Assembly: GCA_963726575.1 (NCBI GenBank)
Contig: CAVSCR010000003.1
Location: forward strand, 897,195-961,194
Source of the DNA: CAVSCR01 sp963726575
GTDB taxonomy: Bacteria > Actinomycetota > Actinomycetes > JAHEKZ01
Direction: 5' to 3'
Length of the DNA stretch: 64,000 bases
Under the pieces are notes generated by a model. That model saw only the letters and a list, made by a program, of their open reading frames with translations, made no database searches and was not told the origin of the DNA. Positions 45,188-55,263 of the stretch are shown here, piece after piece. A program made the position numbers and the translations under genes. Numbering within the stretch: the first letter of the stretch is position 1; each line of letters starts with the position of its first letter.

Positions 45188-46255
45188 TTGGCACAGCGGG
45201 TGTTCATTGCTTCACCAGGTCACCATGGTCATCGGCTCGTCTACGTGTCGTTGATCGCGAATGGGCTGGCGACGGCTGGTGAGGAAGTCGTAGTTGGCTT
45301 GACCGACCAAGGTCTTGCATCTCGGGAGGCACACCTCCATCTGAATGCGCTCGATGCGAGCGTCCAGCTCACTACGATCCCGCCCCATCGACTGTCGTGG
45401 CGCGCGATACGACGGATTGCCAGCGACAACGGCTGCGATCGCGTGGTCCTTCCCGACGGGGATCGTTGGTCGATGCGACTCGGTGTGGGCCGCCCTTGGC
45501 CATGCCGGCCGCCCACACACGTCTTGGTTACACAAGATCCGGACTGGAGCACACGTCGGGACGTGCCCAGCCGGATCAAGATGTGGATCAAGAAACACTT
45601 GATCTCATACTCGTCTGCACGGACCGGGCTCTCGATCGTGCAACTCGTGAGCCAGGGGATGACTTCCTCACGGTCGCGATTGACAGTCCGGGACCCCGTA
45701 ATCGCGAGCCCCAGTGGCATTCCAGTAAGCGAGCTCAGACGACAGTTCGGCCTTCAGCTGTCGCGACATTGGTTCGTGGTGGCTGGCTACATCAACCATC
45801 GCAAGAACGCTCCCAGGGTGCTCGACTCAATCATCGAACTTGATGGCAAACCACGAGGTCTGTTCCTGGTGGGGGAGATAGCCGAGCCAGATCTGCGAGC
45901 CATCGAACAGCTGCTCCCCGCCGCCGAGCGACGGGATGTGGCCGTAGTAATTCGTAACCGAGTGCTTTCCAACGAGGAGATCAACCTGGCCATCGAAGCA
46001 GCCGACACTGTAGTGATCGCGTATACGTCAGACTCGCCCAACTCAATGATGACGAAAGGGCTACGGCTTGGGCGCACGGTCGTCGTCTCCGGCTCAAATT
46101 CACTCCAGCATTGGGGGACTCAAGTCGGAGTCACGCTTGTCGGCCCCAGTGACCGCGAGTCGTTGGATCACCTTCTGATGCGGGCCTTGGAGAGCGAGCC
46201 GCCGGAGCCGAACGACGCGCTTGGAGGAGCAGACTTTTGGCAAGCCTTCCGCTGA
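45188..46255 (+). CDS. Putative GT-B glycosyltransferase, family not recognised
   Basis: 355 residues. The N-terminus RVFIASPGHHGHRLVYVSLIA looks like the first strand and His-containing loop of a GT-B enzyme; HWFVVAGYINHRKNAPRVLD and LFLVGEIAEPD resemble the donor half, and ADTVVIAYTSDSPNSMMTKG occupies the place of the usual E-x7-E motif, here without the second Glu. TTG 45188 is proposed, preceded by GGTGAGG; GTG 45200 is the alternative. Its end overlaps the flippase start by 19 nt. Probably a polysaccharide gene of the island. Confidence 0.65.
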   Translation: MAQRVFIASPGHHGHRLVYVSLIANGLATAGEEVVVGLTDQGLASREAHLHLNALDASVQLTTIPPHRLSWRAIRRIASDNGCDRVVLPDGDRWSMRLGVGRPWPCRPPTHVLVTQDPDWSTRRDVPSRIKMWIKKHLISYSSARTGLSIVQLVSQGMTSSRSRLTVRDPVIASPSGIPVSELRRQFGLQLSRHWFVVAGYINHRKNAPRVLDSIIELDGKPRGLFLVGEIAEPDLRAIEQLLPAAERRDVAVVIRNRVLSNEEINLAIEAADTVVIAYTSDSPNSMMTKGLRLGRTVVVSGSNSLQHWGTQVGVTLVGPSDRESLDHLLMRALESEPPEPNDALGGADFWQAFR

Positions 46256-47502
46256 ACCGACCCCCTCGAAGGCTCTCGACGCAGGCGCTGTCTGTCGTTG
46301 TAGTGGTAGCGATCGCTCAAACTATGTCAATAGTCATGGTCGTGATCGTCGCTGGTCGCAGCAACCCTGGCGAATTTGGTCGAGTAGCGGCGATCCTGGG
46401 AGCCGTCGGCTTCGTGGTGGGAATCATGGATCTGGGCGCAACGAGTTACACGATCCGTGAGATTTCGTCAGAGCGAATGCCCATGGGCACGTACTGGGCT
46501 AGGAGCCGTGTTCGCCTGCTTATCGCGGCGCTCGCCGCAATAGCAGCTGCCGCCTTCGTCCTGCGACCTTCTGGTTCGGCCGCCGCCACCGCTGTTCTTG
46601 TGCTCATCACGGGCCGCACCGCGTTGCTGCTCCTCGGCGCCCCAGTACGAGCCGCGCGGCATAGTGACCGCTGGGTGACGACGTTGCTGTGCGACCGGTC
46701 TACCGGACTTGTAATCCTCCTCTTGGCCCTGGCCGGCGGGGTTCCACCGATTACTGCCTACTGGCTAGCCATGAGTTGCGGGGTCGTCGCATCACTCGCA
46801 TGCGGCCTAATTGTCAACTCGGCGGGCATACAGATGTTCCGGGGCACGCGTCTCGCCAACCCCTGGCGCGGCTGTCAGGGATACGCCGCGTCCAGTGCGT
46901 CGATCAGTGTGGCGACGCTGGACGTCACACTCCTCGGAGTTACCTCCGGCGCATACCAGGCGGGAATCTACGGGGCGGTGAATCGCTGGACGCAGCCAAT
47001 CCAGTTGCTCGCCGATTCGTTCTCGCAAGTTGCGGCGCCATTCATGGCTGCGGCCGCGACCGGTAGGGCCGCCGTTTCGCTTGTGAGACGGTCACTTTGG
47101 ATCCCGGCCTTAGGCCTCGTGGTCGCGGTGGCGATGGCTGTTCTTGCCCCGTTCCTGATTCAGGTGCTGCTAGGTCCAGCCTACGCAAAGTCTGCTCCCA
47201 CCCTGGCCCTTCTAGCTGGAGGAGCCGCGCTCGTGCTCATCAACCAGCCAGTTGCGACGCTTGCTCCAGGCCCGTGGTCACGACCGCGGCGTAGGGCTGG
47301 GTCTCATCGCCTGTGTTGCGGTGCAAATGTCGACGATTTGGGTGTTCGGGCCGCGCTACGGCGCGGTCGCTGCTGGCTCAGCGTATGTTCTCTCTCGCAA
47401 GCGCTACTACTGGCTTGGTTGGGAGTCATGCTCCGTCGGATAGGGGCGCGCGGAAAGAGCATCCGCGATCAAGTAAGCCAAGCGCCAACGGCAGGACAGT
47501 AG
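46237..47502 (+). CDS. Wzx-like flippase, two compensating frameshifts near the 3' end
   Basis: About 420 residues with some twelve membrane helices, of the polysaccharide-flippase class: VVVVAIAQTMSIVMVVIVAG, FGRVAAILGAVGFVVGIMDLG and GIYGAVNRWTQPIQLLADS. Between about 47260 and 47395 the frame is wrong; the alternative frame reads LLQARGHDRGVGLGLIA and YGAVAAGSAYVLS, restoring the expected helix pair, before returning for ALLLAWLGVMLRR. TTG 46237 (or a nearby codon) is the start. Second flippase in the window and probably dedicated to the island polymer. Confidence 0.8.
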   Translation: MASLPLNRPPRRLSTQALSVVVVVAIAQTMSIVMVVIVAGRSNPGEFGRVAAILGAVGFVVGIMDLGATSYTIREISSERMPMGTYWARSRVRLLIAALAAIAAAAFVLRPSGSAAATAVLVLITGRTALLLLGAPVRAARHSDRWVTTLLCDRSTGLVILLLALAGGVPPITAYWLAMSCGVVASLACGLIVNSAGIQMFRGTRLANPWRGCQGYAASSASISVATLDVTLLGVTSGAYQAGIYGAVNRWTQPIQLLADSFSQVAAPFMAAAATGRAAVSLVRRSLWIPALGLVVAVAMAVLAPFLIQVLLGPAYAKSAPTLALLAGGAALVLINQPVATLAPGPWSRPRRRAGSHRLCCGANVDDLGVRAALRRGRCWLSVCSLSQALLLAWLGVMLRRIGARGKSIRDQVSQAPTAGQ

Positions 47503-47544
47503 TCGGCAGTTAAGTTCGTGTGCGCCGCGCCAGATGAGCGCGGA

Positions 47545-48651
47545 TTACAAAGCGTCACCTGGGTCGCCTCCCTGTGGGGCAGCGTCCGTTAGCCCGTATT
47601 GCAGGAGGGTTCTGACGTCCTCCACCATGCGCTGCGCCGTGTCGAACGGGTCAACTTGCCAGGTCAATCGTGGCCCGAGTCTGCTTACGTCCAGTATGGC
47701 TTGGGTCAATTGGGCTGTGTCCCCGACTGGAAAGACCCGCCCGTTCGAGTCGTCGATGAGGTCGTGCGCCGCGCCAACAACATCGCTCGCGATGACCCAA
47801 CAGCCGTTCCCCATCGCCTCGTTGACGACAAGCCCCCACGGCTCGTATCGGCTAGGAAGGATGAGGCACTCAGACTTACCGAACCAGTCGCCGAGCCGTG
47901 CATGGGGGACTGCCCCGGTGAAGACTACTTCGGGGAACCCCGCGCATTCGCGCCGCAGCACTTCCTCAAACGGGCCGTGGCCAACGACAACCAGTCGTGT
48001 ACCCGGCGGCAATTTGCTACGGGCTGCGGACCACGCCGAGACAAGCTCCTCAAGTCCCTTCACGTTGGCGACGAGGCGCCCGACGAAGAGGTACGTCGGC
48101 GAGCCCGTCCACCTAGAGTCTTCGAACGGCTGGTCCGGGAGCGGTGGTCGTGCAGCTCGGTAGGGAATCCGGACTTGGTTGTCCAGACCATATTGATTCC
48201 AGTAGTCGGCGTTCAGATCACCGATGGTCCATACTCGGGTTCCCCGACCGACGAAGGCCCGTATATATGCCCACTTAACTATTCTCTTCCAGCGTCGAGC
48301 TGCTAGGTCGGTCAGCACATTGCTGTCTGACCTTGTGACAAGTCGTCCTGCGCGCATTCGGCAGCACATCAACACGAGGACCTTTTCCCAGCCGTTATAC
48401 CCGTAGCAGCAAACGACCTCGGGTTTGCGCATCGCAAACAGCTGGATGATGCGCCACAGACGGCGCAAACGGCCGACCGGCAGGTACTCGTGGGGATGTT
48501 CAGGCAGCAAGTCACCCCACCCTCGGTTTAGTGGGTCCGCCGTGTGTAGGTACACGGCGTGGAAGTCTCCATCGACGAGCCGTGATACCTCGTCGAAGAT
48601 GGGCACACAGGTCGGGCTCAAGGCGTCGGTAACGAAGGTGACGCGTGCCAT
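47545..48651 (-). CDS. GT4 family glycosyltransferase
   Basis: 368 residues. ARVTFVTDALSPTCVPIFDEV at the N-terminus, YLFVGRLVANVKGLEELVSAW at the donor domain and PSRYEPWGLVVNEAMGNG with E-x7-E (EPWGLVVNE) define the family. Lower GC like the rest of the island. ATG 48651 is 2 nt after the stop of the polymerase-like gene, so they are one operon. Confidence 0.88.
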   Translation of the reverse strand: MARVTFVTDALSPTCVPIFDEVSRLVDGDFHAVYLHTADPLNRGWGDLLPEHPHEYLPVGRLRRLWRIIQLFAMRKPEVVCCYGYNGWEKVLVLMCCRMRAGRLVTRSDSNVLTDLAARRWKRIVKWAYIRAFVGRGTRVWTIGDLNADYWNQYGLDNQVRIPYRAARPPLPDQPFEDSRWTGSPTYLFVGRLVANVKGLEELVSAWSAARSKLPPGTRLVVVGHGPFEEVLRRECAGFPEVVFTGAVPHARLGDWFGKSECLILPSRYEPWGLVVNEAMGNGCWVIASDVVGAAHDLIDDSNGRVFPVGDTAQLTQAILDVSRLGPRLTWQVDPFDTAQRMVEDVRTLLQYGLTDAAPQGGDPGDAL

Positions 48652-48653
48652 TG

Positions 48654-50100
48654 TCAGCGCTGAGCTGTCAGCCGGCTCGGCGCGCGAGCAGGGGTCGAAT
48701 CGGTTCCAGGTCGCTCCGCCTGAGGAATCGCCGTTGCCATCGTGAGAGCAACGACGAGGAGTAGCGCGAGTCCGAACCCTTTATCTTCGAGAGGCAGCCC
48801 AAACGGTATGTCAAGGAGCACGACGACAAAGAACGCCCTCGAGATCGGCCAGGCGATGGCTTGTGGCTCGGCGGTTCGTCTCGCCGCGAGGAGCACTGTG
48901 ATCAGGAGCCAGATAAGGAGCGCCGCACCGATCAAGCCGTACTTCGAAAGGAGTAACAGGGGGGTGTCTAGGTAGAAGGACGGCGTTCCATTCGGCAGGT
49001 AGACGTAGCCAGGTCCATGGCCGAAGACCGGGTTCGTAAGCCAGGAGTGGTATGCAGTTTGATACGCACCAACACGCGATAGGCCGCTCACGTCTCGGCC
49101 CGGGCCGGCGGACAGTACATCGATCGCTGCATTCCAGCGATCGCGCAAGAAGTTTGGGCGATTGATGAGATTCGGTGCCACAACCACCACGAGTGCGATG
49201 CCAACAAGGGCAGCGGCAGCGCCACTGAGCATCGTCTTGAACCGAGACGAGAAGCCTCGCTCGTCGGCTGCCCAATAGCGCTAGCAGGCCGGCGAACACG
49301 ATCACGTTGGTGCGGGTACCCGGTAGCAGCAGCGTCACGATCCCACCGACGGCCACCAACGTAGCCAGGACTCGATGGCGCCCGACAAGGAGCAACTGGA
49401 CGGCGGACAGAATTCCCAGTGCCGCCAGTACGAAGGAAGGTAGGGCAGCGAAGTTGACAGGCAGGCTCGACACACCCCGTCGGGCAACGTAGTCGACTGC
49501 CGTGCCGACAGCGGCTATGAGGCCGGCGCAACTCGCAAGCACTGCGATCGAAGTCGGCGAACTGTCGACACCCAAATCGATGCCCAGCAGGGGGGCTACT
49601 CCAACCATCAGATATGGCGTCAGGTCACGCAACACAGCAAGAGGGTCGAGGCCGAGCCCGACCGCCAGAGCCACCTCAAGCGAGAGGAAGAGAAGCCAAA
49701 TTGCTGACAGGACGAGTGCAACTCTCATCTTGGGTGTCGCCGCCCGCCAAAGCACCGGGAGGCGGAATAGCGCAAAGACGACTGCCACACCCGTGACGCT
49801 GAAGTAGAGGAGTTTGCCGGGGCCAACGGTGCCGGAGCTCTGAAGGACCGCTAACCCACCGCCGATGACGGCAATCGCGCGCGCCCACGAGTACTTCGCC
49901 AGCAGGACCAAGGCGGCGACAACAACGGGGAGCAGGAGCAGCCGGAGGTTGACCACTACGGCGGCACCACCAGCAATGGCCACCAACCCCACGAGTGCGG
50001 TGGTTGCGATGGCAGGGCGGTTCAACAACTGATCACGACCAAGTGCGGCTTCCCTCCGACAACGTGCCTCTGGCTCAGTATCGTCGGCATCGAGCGCCAA
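48654..50100 (-). CDS. Wzy/O-antigen ligase-like polymerase, one frameshift
   Basis: About 480 residues, ten or more membrane helices. The first part to VTLLLPGTRTNVIVFAGLLA is continuous; a one-base shift between about 49240 and 49262 moves the rest into the frame beginning FKTMLSGAAAALVG. The large outer loop contains VGAYQTAYHSWLTNPVFGHGPG, the Wzy_C-type motif of O-antigen ligases and polymerases. It would join repeat units at the outer face of the membrane. GTG/ATG near 50100 starts it; the divergent GT4 gene lies 50 nt away. Confidence 0.8.
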
Positions 50101-50150
50101 TGAGTGGAGCGCGGACCCGCGAAACCTTGCGTCAGGGTTGAATCATTCAC

Positions 50151-51497
50151 ATGGTTTCACGAGGTGGCGCTGACGCCCGGCATTCCGCCTCGCGCCGTCG
50201 GGAGAGTCCGCCGTTTAGGCTGACGGCCGTGATGGACGGTATCGATGGGGACTCCGCGCAGTCTGCCGATGCGAAGAGCGCCTTCCCGGGCGCGGGGTGC
50301 CGAGTGCTTGCCGTTCACCGCTACTTTTGGCCTGACACACCACCGTACGGCGGCATGCTGAAGGCGATTGCGGGCGAGTTGGCTAGGTCAGGCGCACAGG
50401 TTGATGTTCTTGCTGGCCAGCCTGCCTACACGTCGGCACAACAATCTCGACTACCGCGCCGTGAGGAACTAGATGGCTTCACCGTCCATCGGCGTTCATG
50501 GCCTTACGAGCGGTCAAGTCCCGTTGTTCGTACAGCAAATGCGCTGCGCTTCGGATTATCGCTGATCTTCTTGTCGCTGAGAAGGCGCTACCAGGTGATC
50601 ATGGTCTCGACCGTGCCACCGGTCCTGGGCGGTGCTTGCGCGCGATTGGCGGCCAAGTTCACCGGCGCACGATTCTGGTATCACTGCATGGACCTGCAAC
50701 CGGAGGTAGGCCGCTTGTCTGGCGACTTTTCTGGTGGACCGATGACTCGACTGCTCGAGCGAATCGAACAGCGGAACTGCCAGGCTGCGGACTTGGTCAT
50801 CGTGCTCTCCCCCGATATGGCCGAGGCAGTCCGGGCTCGTCCAGGCTGCTCGTCCGTCCGCGTCAGGGTGATCAACAACTTCGCGCTCCCGACAGCGTCT
50901 GGCGTCGATAGCGGGCCTCTGACAACTAAACGGTCGGAGCGATTCACTGTGCTGTTCGCGGGGAATCTGGGCCGCTTCCAAGGGTTGGAGACAGCGGTGG
51001 CCGCCATGCACCTCATCGGGTCACAGCGCCAGGACATCGAATTGATCCTCATGGGTGAAGGCCTCGCCGTCCAAGCCCTGCGGGAACTCGCACTGTCGGG
51101 CGCCGGACGCGATTTGATCAAGTTCCAACCAGCAGGGAGTGAAGCGCAAGCTCGGGCCGCAATGCGCGCCTCGGGAGCGGCGCTGGTGAGCCTCATGGCT
51201 GGTATCTATCGCTACGCATATCCAAGCAAGACTATGACGTACCTAGAGGAGGGTTGCGCGCTCATTGCCGTGGTGGAGGCACAGAGTGCGCTGGCCCGCA
51301 TGATCGTCAATGAGGAAGTGGGCGTCGTCACAGCACCAGGCGATGCGGATCGACTCGCGTCAGCAATCATGACGCTTGCAGACGACGTGGATGGACTGCG
51401 GGCCATGGGGTCGCGTGCCCGTCAGCTCGCTGAAAGGGAGTTCGCTCCCGCTGCCGTGCTTCCCCGATGGTCCGCACTACTCGCGGAGCACCCGTGA
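50151..51497 (+). CDS. GT4 family glycosyltransferase (WbuB-like)
   Basis: 448 residues from ATG 50151; ATG 50230 is not in frame, and the family part begins at VLAVHRYFWPDTPPYGGM near residue 46. FWYHCMDLQPEVGRLSG and FTVLFAGNLGRFQGLETAVAA are like WbuB-type L-fucosamine transferases; YPSKTMTYLEEGCALIAVVE replaces the usual E-x7-E region as in that branch. Together with capEFG this suggests that it transfers N-acetyl-L-fucosamine, which is an inference. The sulfotransferase gene overlaps its stop (GTGA). Confidence 0.85.
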   Translation: MVSRGGADARHSASRRRESPPFRLTAVMDGIDGDSAQSADAKSAFPGAGCRVLAVHRYFWPDTPPYGGMLKAIAGELARSGAQVDVLAGQPAYTSAQQSRLPRREELDGFTVHRRSWPYERSSPVVRTANALRFGLSLIFLSLRRRYQVIMVSTVPPVLGGACARLAAKFTGARFWYHCMDLQPEVGRLSGDFSGGPMTRLLERIEQRNCQAADLVIVLSPDMAEAVRARPGCSSVRVRVINNFALPTASGVDSGPLTTKRSERFTVLFAGNLGRFQGLETAVAAMHLIGSQRQDIELILMGEGLAVQALRELALSGAGRDLIKFQPAGSEAQARAAMRASGAALVSLMAGIYRYAYPSKTMTYLEEGCALIAVVEAQSALARMIVNEEVGVVTAPGDADRLASAIMTLADDVDGLRAMGSRARQLAEREFAPAAVLPRWSALLAEHP

Positions 51498-52356
51498 GCG
51501 GCCCAAGGCACGACGTCATCATTGTCGGAGCGGCGCGGTCAGGAACCAACATGCTGAGGGATGCGCTCACACGGCTGGACGGCCTGGGGACATGGCCGTG
51601 CGATGAGATCAACTACATCTGGCGTCACGGCAATCGCGGCTATCCGAACGACGCCATTCCCGCTGCTCATGCGACGGTTGAGGTTCGCGATTTCATCAAC
51701 AACTCATTCGGGCGAGTACGGCGCCAGACCGACTGCTCCGCCGTCGTCGAAAAGACCTGCGCCAACTCACTGCGCGTTCCGTTCGTCCATCGGGTCATGC
51801 CGCATGCACGCTTCCTGTACATCTACCGGGACGGCATCGACGCTGCCGTCTCAGCCCGGTCACGTTGGAAGGCACCACTCGACGTTCGCTACGTCGCACG
51901 CAAGGCGCGTTTCCTGCCGCCGTCCGATGCGCCTTACTACGCGAGTCGATATTTCAAGGCCCGCGTTAAGCGGTTGACCTCGAGCGAGCGACGCCTCGGC
52001 ACCTGGGGGCCACGCCCCCTGAGATGGACGCTTGGTTGTTGACCGACGACCTACTGACAGTGTCAGCAAAGCAGTGGATGGCATGCGTCGAGTCTGCTGA
52101 GGCCGCCCTCAATCTGCTCCCGCAGGAGCAGGTGTTGCCCGTGCGATACGAGCACTTCGTGGAGAAGCCCGCGGCGCAACTTCGACGCATCGCTGCTTGG
52201 CTCGACGTGGAGACGAACGACGGGGCGATCGCCACCGCAGTCGCGGGGGTCTCCAATGGCAGCGTAGGTCGGGGCCGTTCGGCCTTGTCGCCCAAGGAGC
52301 TCAGCGACATCCAGTCGATCCTGTCGCAGACGCTGGCACTCCATGCAGAGGACTAA
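51494..52356 (+). CDS. Sulfotransferase, one frameshift
   Basis: About 287 residues. VIIVGAARSGTNMLRDAL is the 5'-phosphosulfate-binding loop for PAPS, and FLYIYRDGIDAAVSARSRW the 3'-phosphate-binding motif. The frame breaks in a CCCCC run near 52017: WGPRP continues as MDAWLLTDDLLTVSAKQW in the next frame, and VRYEHFVEKPAAQLRRIAAWL is the typical C-terminal part. GTG 51494 overlaps the stop of the GT4 gene. It probably sulfates the island polysaccharide or its lipid-linked precursor. Confidence 0.85.
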
Positions 52357-52378
52357 CGACTGCCCAGCAGGCTTGTCC

Positions 52379-52969
52379 ATGCCTCAGAACGCCATCAAAC
52401 GCACCTTTGACGTGCTTGTGGCCACCGTTGTCCTCGTGCTCGCGAGCTGGGTCATTCTTCTGGCATGGCTGAGCGTCGTTTTGGAGTCCGGACGCCCTGG
52501 CTTCTTTCGCCAAGCCAGAGTGGGGATGTGCGCAGAGACATTCCGAGTCATCAAGCTGCGAACGATGCGCCTGGGGACTGGGGGAATCACAGCGACCGCA
52601 AGAAATGACCCCCGAATCACACGAGTGGGCAGGGCCTTACGCAAGTACAAGTTGGATGAGCTGCCACAGTTCTGGAACGTCCTCAAGGGCGACATGAGCC
52701 TCGTTGGTCCACGGCCCGACGTTCCCGGGTTCGCAGACGAACTCGTAGGTAACGACCGGCTATTGCTCGCGGTTCGCCCAGGGCTGACGGGCCCTGCCAC
52801 GCTGAAGTATCGAGACGAGGAAGAACTCCTTGCCCGGGCCGCGGATCCAGAAACCGTCAACAGGCGCGAGATCTGGCCTGACAAGGTCAGGATCAACGTC
52901 GCCTACGTCCAGAACTACTCGTTCCGGGGTGACTTGCGGTACCTCTGGCAAACGATCACGTCGGCGTAG
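52379..52969 (+). CDS. Short polyprenyl-phosphate sugar transferase (PglC/WcfS-like)
   Basis: 196 residues from ATG 52379. One membrane segment (VLVATVVLVLASWVILLAWL) after KRTFD, then the catalytic domain: RVIKLRTMRLG, KLDELPQFWNVLKGDMSLVG and RPGLTGPATLKYRDEEELL. This is the monotopic, single-domain class that starts glycan synthesis on undecaprenyl phosphate, unlike the four-helix type at 16250. The donor is likely a UDP-amino-dideoxy sugar (products of 56288-59368), which is an inference. Convergent with the capG-like gene 15 nt away. Confidence 0.9.
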   Translation: MPQNAIKRTFDVLVATVVLVLASWVILLAWLSVVLESGRPGFFRQARVGMCAETFRVIKLRTMRLGTGGITATARNDPRITRVGRALRKYKLDELPQFWNVLKGDMSLVGPRPDVPGFADELVGNDRLLLAVRPGLTGPATLKYRDEEELLARAADPETVNRREIWPDKVRINVAYVQNYSFRGDLRYLWQTITSA

Positions 52970-52984
52970 CCGAGTAGGCCTTCC

Positions 52985-54124
52985 TCAGTTGTTGCGCGGG
53001 AACGGCCGTCTTCCGATCCAACGGTCTAGCTCATGCACTGTGGATTGGATGAAGTTGACCACCCGCTGTGACGTGTTCCCGATGAGGTACTCGGCGGGGA
53101 CCTCCGGTCGCTCCCCGCTCTCCCACTGATGGAGTGTCAGCCTCACCCCGCTGACAATCTCGTCGGACCCGACCCCTGTCATGACGATGCCGCCGGTGTC
53201 GATGGCTTCGGGACGCTCAATCGAGTCCCTCAACGTCACGGCGGGAAATCTCAGGATCAGAGACTCTTCACTGATGGTCCCCGAGTCGGAGAGAACGCAG
53301 CGAGCAGACATCTGCAGCCAGCAGTAGTCCAGCAAGCCCATGGCGTCATGGAAACGGACGCTGGAGTTGCGGGCGGCGACTCCCTGCTCTTCAAGGCGGA
53401 GCCTGGTCCGGGGATGCGTGGAGACGATGACCTCTAGCCCGTAGGTGGCGCCCAGTTGGTCGAGCGCTTCCAAGAGCGGCAATAGCCGGTTGGGATCGTC
53501 GACATTTTCCTCGCGGTGAGCGCTCACCAAGAAGTACCCGCCGCTCGCCAATCCGAGTTGTTCTAGTGCAGAGGACCCCTCGATTGCTGGTCGGTAGTAA
53601 TCCAGGACCTCACGCATCGGAGACCCAGTCAGCGCAATTTGACGCGGGTGTAGCCCTTCTGCCAACAGGTTGCGCCTTGCGTGCTCGGTATAGACGAGAT
53701 TGAAGTCCGCGACATGGTCGACGAGCCGACGGTTCGTCTCCTCGGGAACGTTGGGATCGAAGCAGCGGTTGCCCGCCTCCATGTGGTACACGGGGACGCG
53801 CATGCGCTTGGCCATGACAGCCGCGAGACAACTGTTCGTGTCACCGAGGATGAGGACGGCATCCGGTTGGTAGTGCCGGATCGCCTCCTCAGTGCCCACC
53901 AAGACCCCTGCCAGCACCGTTGCGAGAGACGTCGTGTCGACGCCGAAATGTCGATCCGGTTCGCGGATCTTGAGCTCGTCGAAGAAGATCGCGCTGAGCG
54001 TAGGGTCGTAGTTCTGACCGGTGTGCACCAAGATGTGCTCGAAGGACTCGTCCAGTCGCGGAATCACACGCGCCAGGCGTATGACCTCTGGTCGCGTGCC
54101 GACCACCGTCATCACCCTGGTCAT
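52985..54124 (-). CDS. capG: UDP-HexNAc 2-epimerase, CapG/FnlC type
   Basis: 379-residue non-hydrolysing epimerase of the WecB fold. VVGTRPEVIRLARVI, ILGDTNSCLAA, HMEAGNRCFDPNVPEE, VSAHREENVD and LSDSGTISEES are the family signatures. Third step of UDP-N-acetyl-L-fucosamine synthesis when found with capE and capF, as here. Start ATG 54124 overlaps the capF stop (ATGA). Length and all motifs are complete. Confidence 0.92.
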   Translation of the reverse strand: MTRVMTVVGTRPEVIRLARVIPRLDESFEHILVHTGQNYDPTLSAIFFDELKIREPDRHFGVDTTSLATVLAGVLVGTEEAIRHYQPDAVLILGDTNSCLAAVMAKRMRVPVYHMEAGNRCFDPNVPEETNRRLVDHVADFNLVYTEHARRNLLAEGLHPRQIALTGSPMREVLDYYRPAIEGSSALEQLGLASGGYFLVSAHREENVDDPNRLLPLLEALDQLGATYGLEVIVSTHPRTRLRLEEQGVAARNSSVRFHDAMGLLDYCWLQMSARCVLSDSGTISEESLILRFPAVTLRDSIERPEAIDTGGIVMTGVGSDEIVSGVRLTLHQWESGERPEVPAEYLIGNTSQRVVNFIQSTVHELDRWIGRRPFPRNN

Positions 54125-55263
54125 GTCGTCTCCACAACGTCGCGCGCGTAGGTATCGGGGTTGTCAGCGTCGAACACCTCGTCCGCCCAGAACAGGGTAA
54201 GTAGTTCACCCTCGGCGCAGTTGGTTATCGAGTGGGTGTACCAGGTTGGGATGTCGACAACTGATGGCCGTGAGCCACTGACGCTGAGGGTATGAACCGT
54301 CCGCGACCCGATGCGCCTCAGCCGGATATCGGCCCTTCCCTGCACCACGACGAAGCGTTCGACCTTCGATGTGTGGAAGTGATTGCCACGCGTGACATCC
54401 GGGTGAGTCGTCGAGAAGAACGTCTGGGTCTGTCCTCCCCAGCCCTTCACGACCTCGGTCAGCACCCCTCGTGCGTCCGAGTTGACGGTCAGAGGACGTG
54501 GGTTGTCGAACCTCGACTGTCGGGTCGAGTGGATGTTGAACGGTTGCGAGTACGACCTCAGTTGGTTGAATATCCTTCTCTCGAAAGAGACCGAAAGGTC
54601 GGGGAGGACACCGTTCGCGTACGTCTCGGCCTGATCTGAAATGAGCGTGGCGAGTTCGCCGAGCTGCCAGCGATCGCCGGCCACTCGGATCTCCTCGCTA
54701 GTGGTTCCTCGGGCAGCGTCTGCCAGAGCCCGGGCGGCATCTTGGACATGCAGCAGTTCGAGCTCCTGCTCTCCGTGAACGACGAGCGGCTCTCCAATGG
54801 CCGCGTTCTGGCAGAAGGTCGCAACGACGGAGTTGTAGTCCGGCCGACCGTGTTCCCCGAACAGATTCGGAAGCACAATGTTCACGGGCTGCCAGGTTGC
54901 ATCGGGATCAGAGAGATTCTTCCACGCCTCTGCCTTGGACTGACCGTAGGCACTGGTTCGGCCGCCGTGCGTGGAGTTGGCGAACACGACGGGACCAGTG
55001 AACTTGGCAGCCTTCAGGCCAGCCGCCAGAGTGCGGGCAAGTCGAACGTTCGTGTCGCGAATTTCCTCATCGGTCCCGCGGTTGGCGCCGGCTGCGTGTA
55101 CAACAGCATCTACGCCAATGAGCGCCTCGGCGAGGGCCTGGCCGTCATCCAGCTGTTCCCGCGTCAGAGGTATTGCTTCTATGCGCTGGTCGATCTCTGC
55201 GCGGCAGGCGAAGTGCCAGCCGAGAAAGCCGCTTGGCCCGGTCAGACCGACACGGACCGTCAT
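54121..55263 (-). CDS. capF: CapF/FnlB bifunctional reductase-epimerase
   Basis: 380 residues in two domains. The N-terminal SDR starts VGLTGPSGFLGWHFA and reduces the C4 ketone using NADPH. The C-terminal cupin (from about residue 265) has TRGNHFHTSKVERFVVVQG and PTWYTHSITNC, with the metal-binding histidines of the C3-epimerase. This two-domain design is specific to CapF. Second step from UDP-GlcNAc to UDP-N-acetyl-L-talosamine. Overlaps both neighbours by 4 nt. Confidence 0.94.
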   Translation of the reverse strand: MTVRVGLTGPSGFLGWHFACRAEIDQRIEAIPLTREQLDDGQALAEALIGVDAVVHAAGANRGTDEEIRDTNVRLARTLAAGLKAAKFTGPVVFANSTHGGRTSAYGQSKAEAWKNLSDPDATWQPVNIVLPNLFGEHGRPDYNSVVATFCQNAAIGEPLVVHGEQELELLHVQDAARALADAARGTTSEEIRVAGDRWQLGELATLISDQAETYANGVLPDLSVSFERRIFNQLRSYSQPFNIHSTRQSRFDNPRPLTVNSDARGVLTEVVKGWGGQTQTFFSTTHPDVTRGNHFHTSKVERFVVVQGRADIRLRRIGSRTVHTLSVSGSRPSVVDIPTWYTHSITNCAEGELLTLFWADEVFDADNPDTYARDVVETT

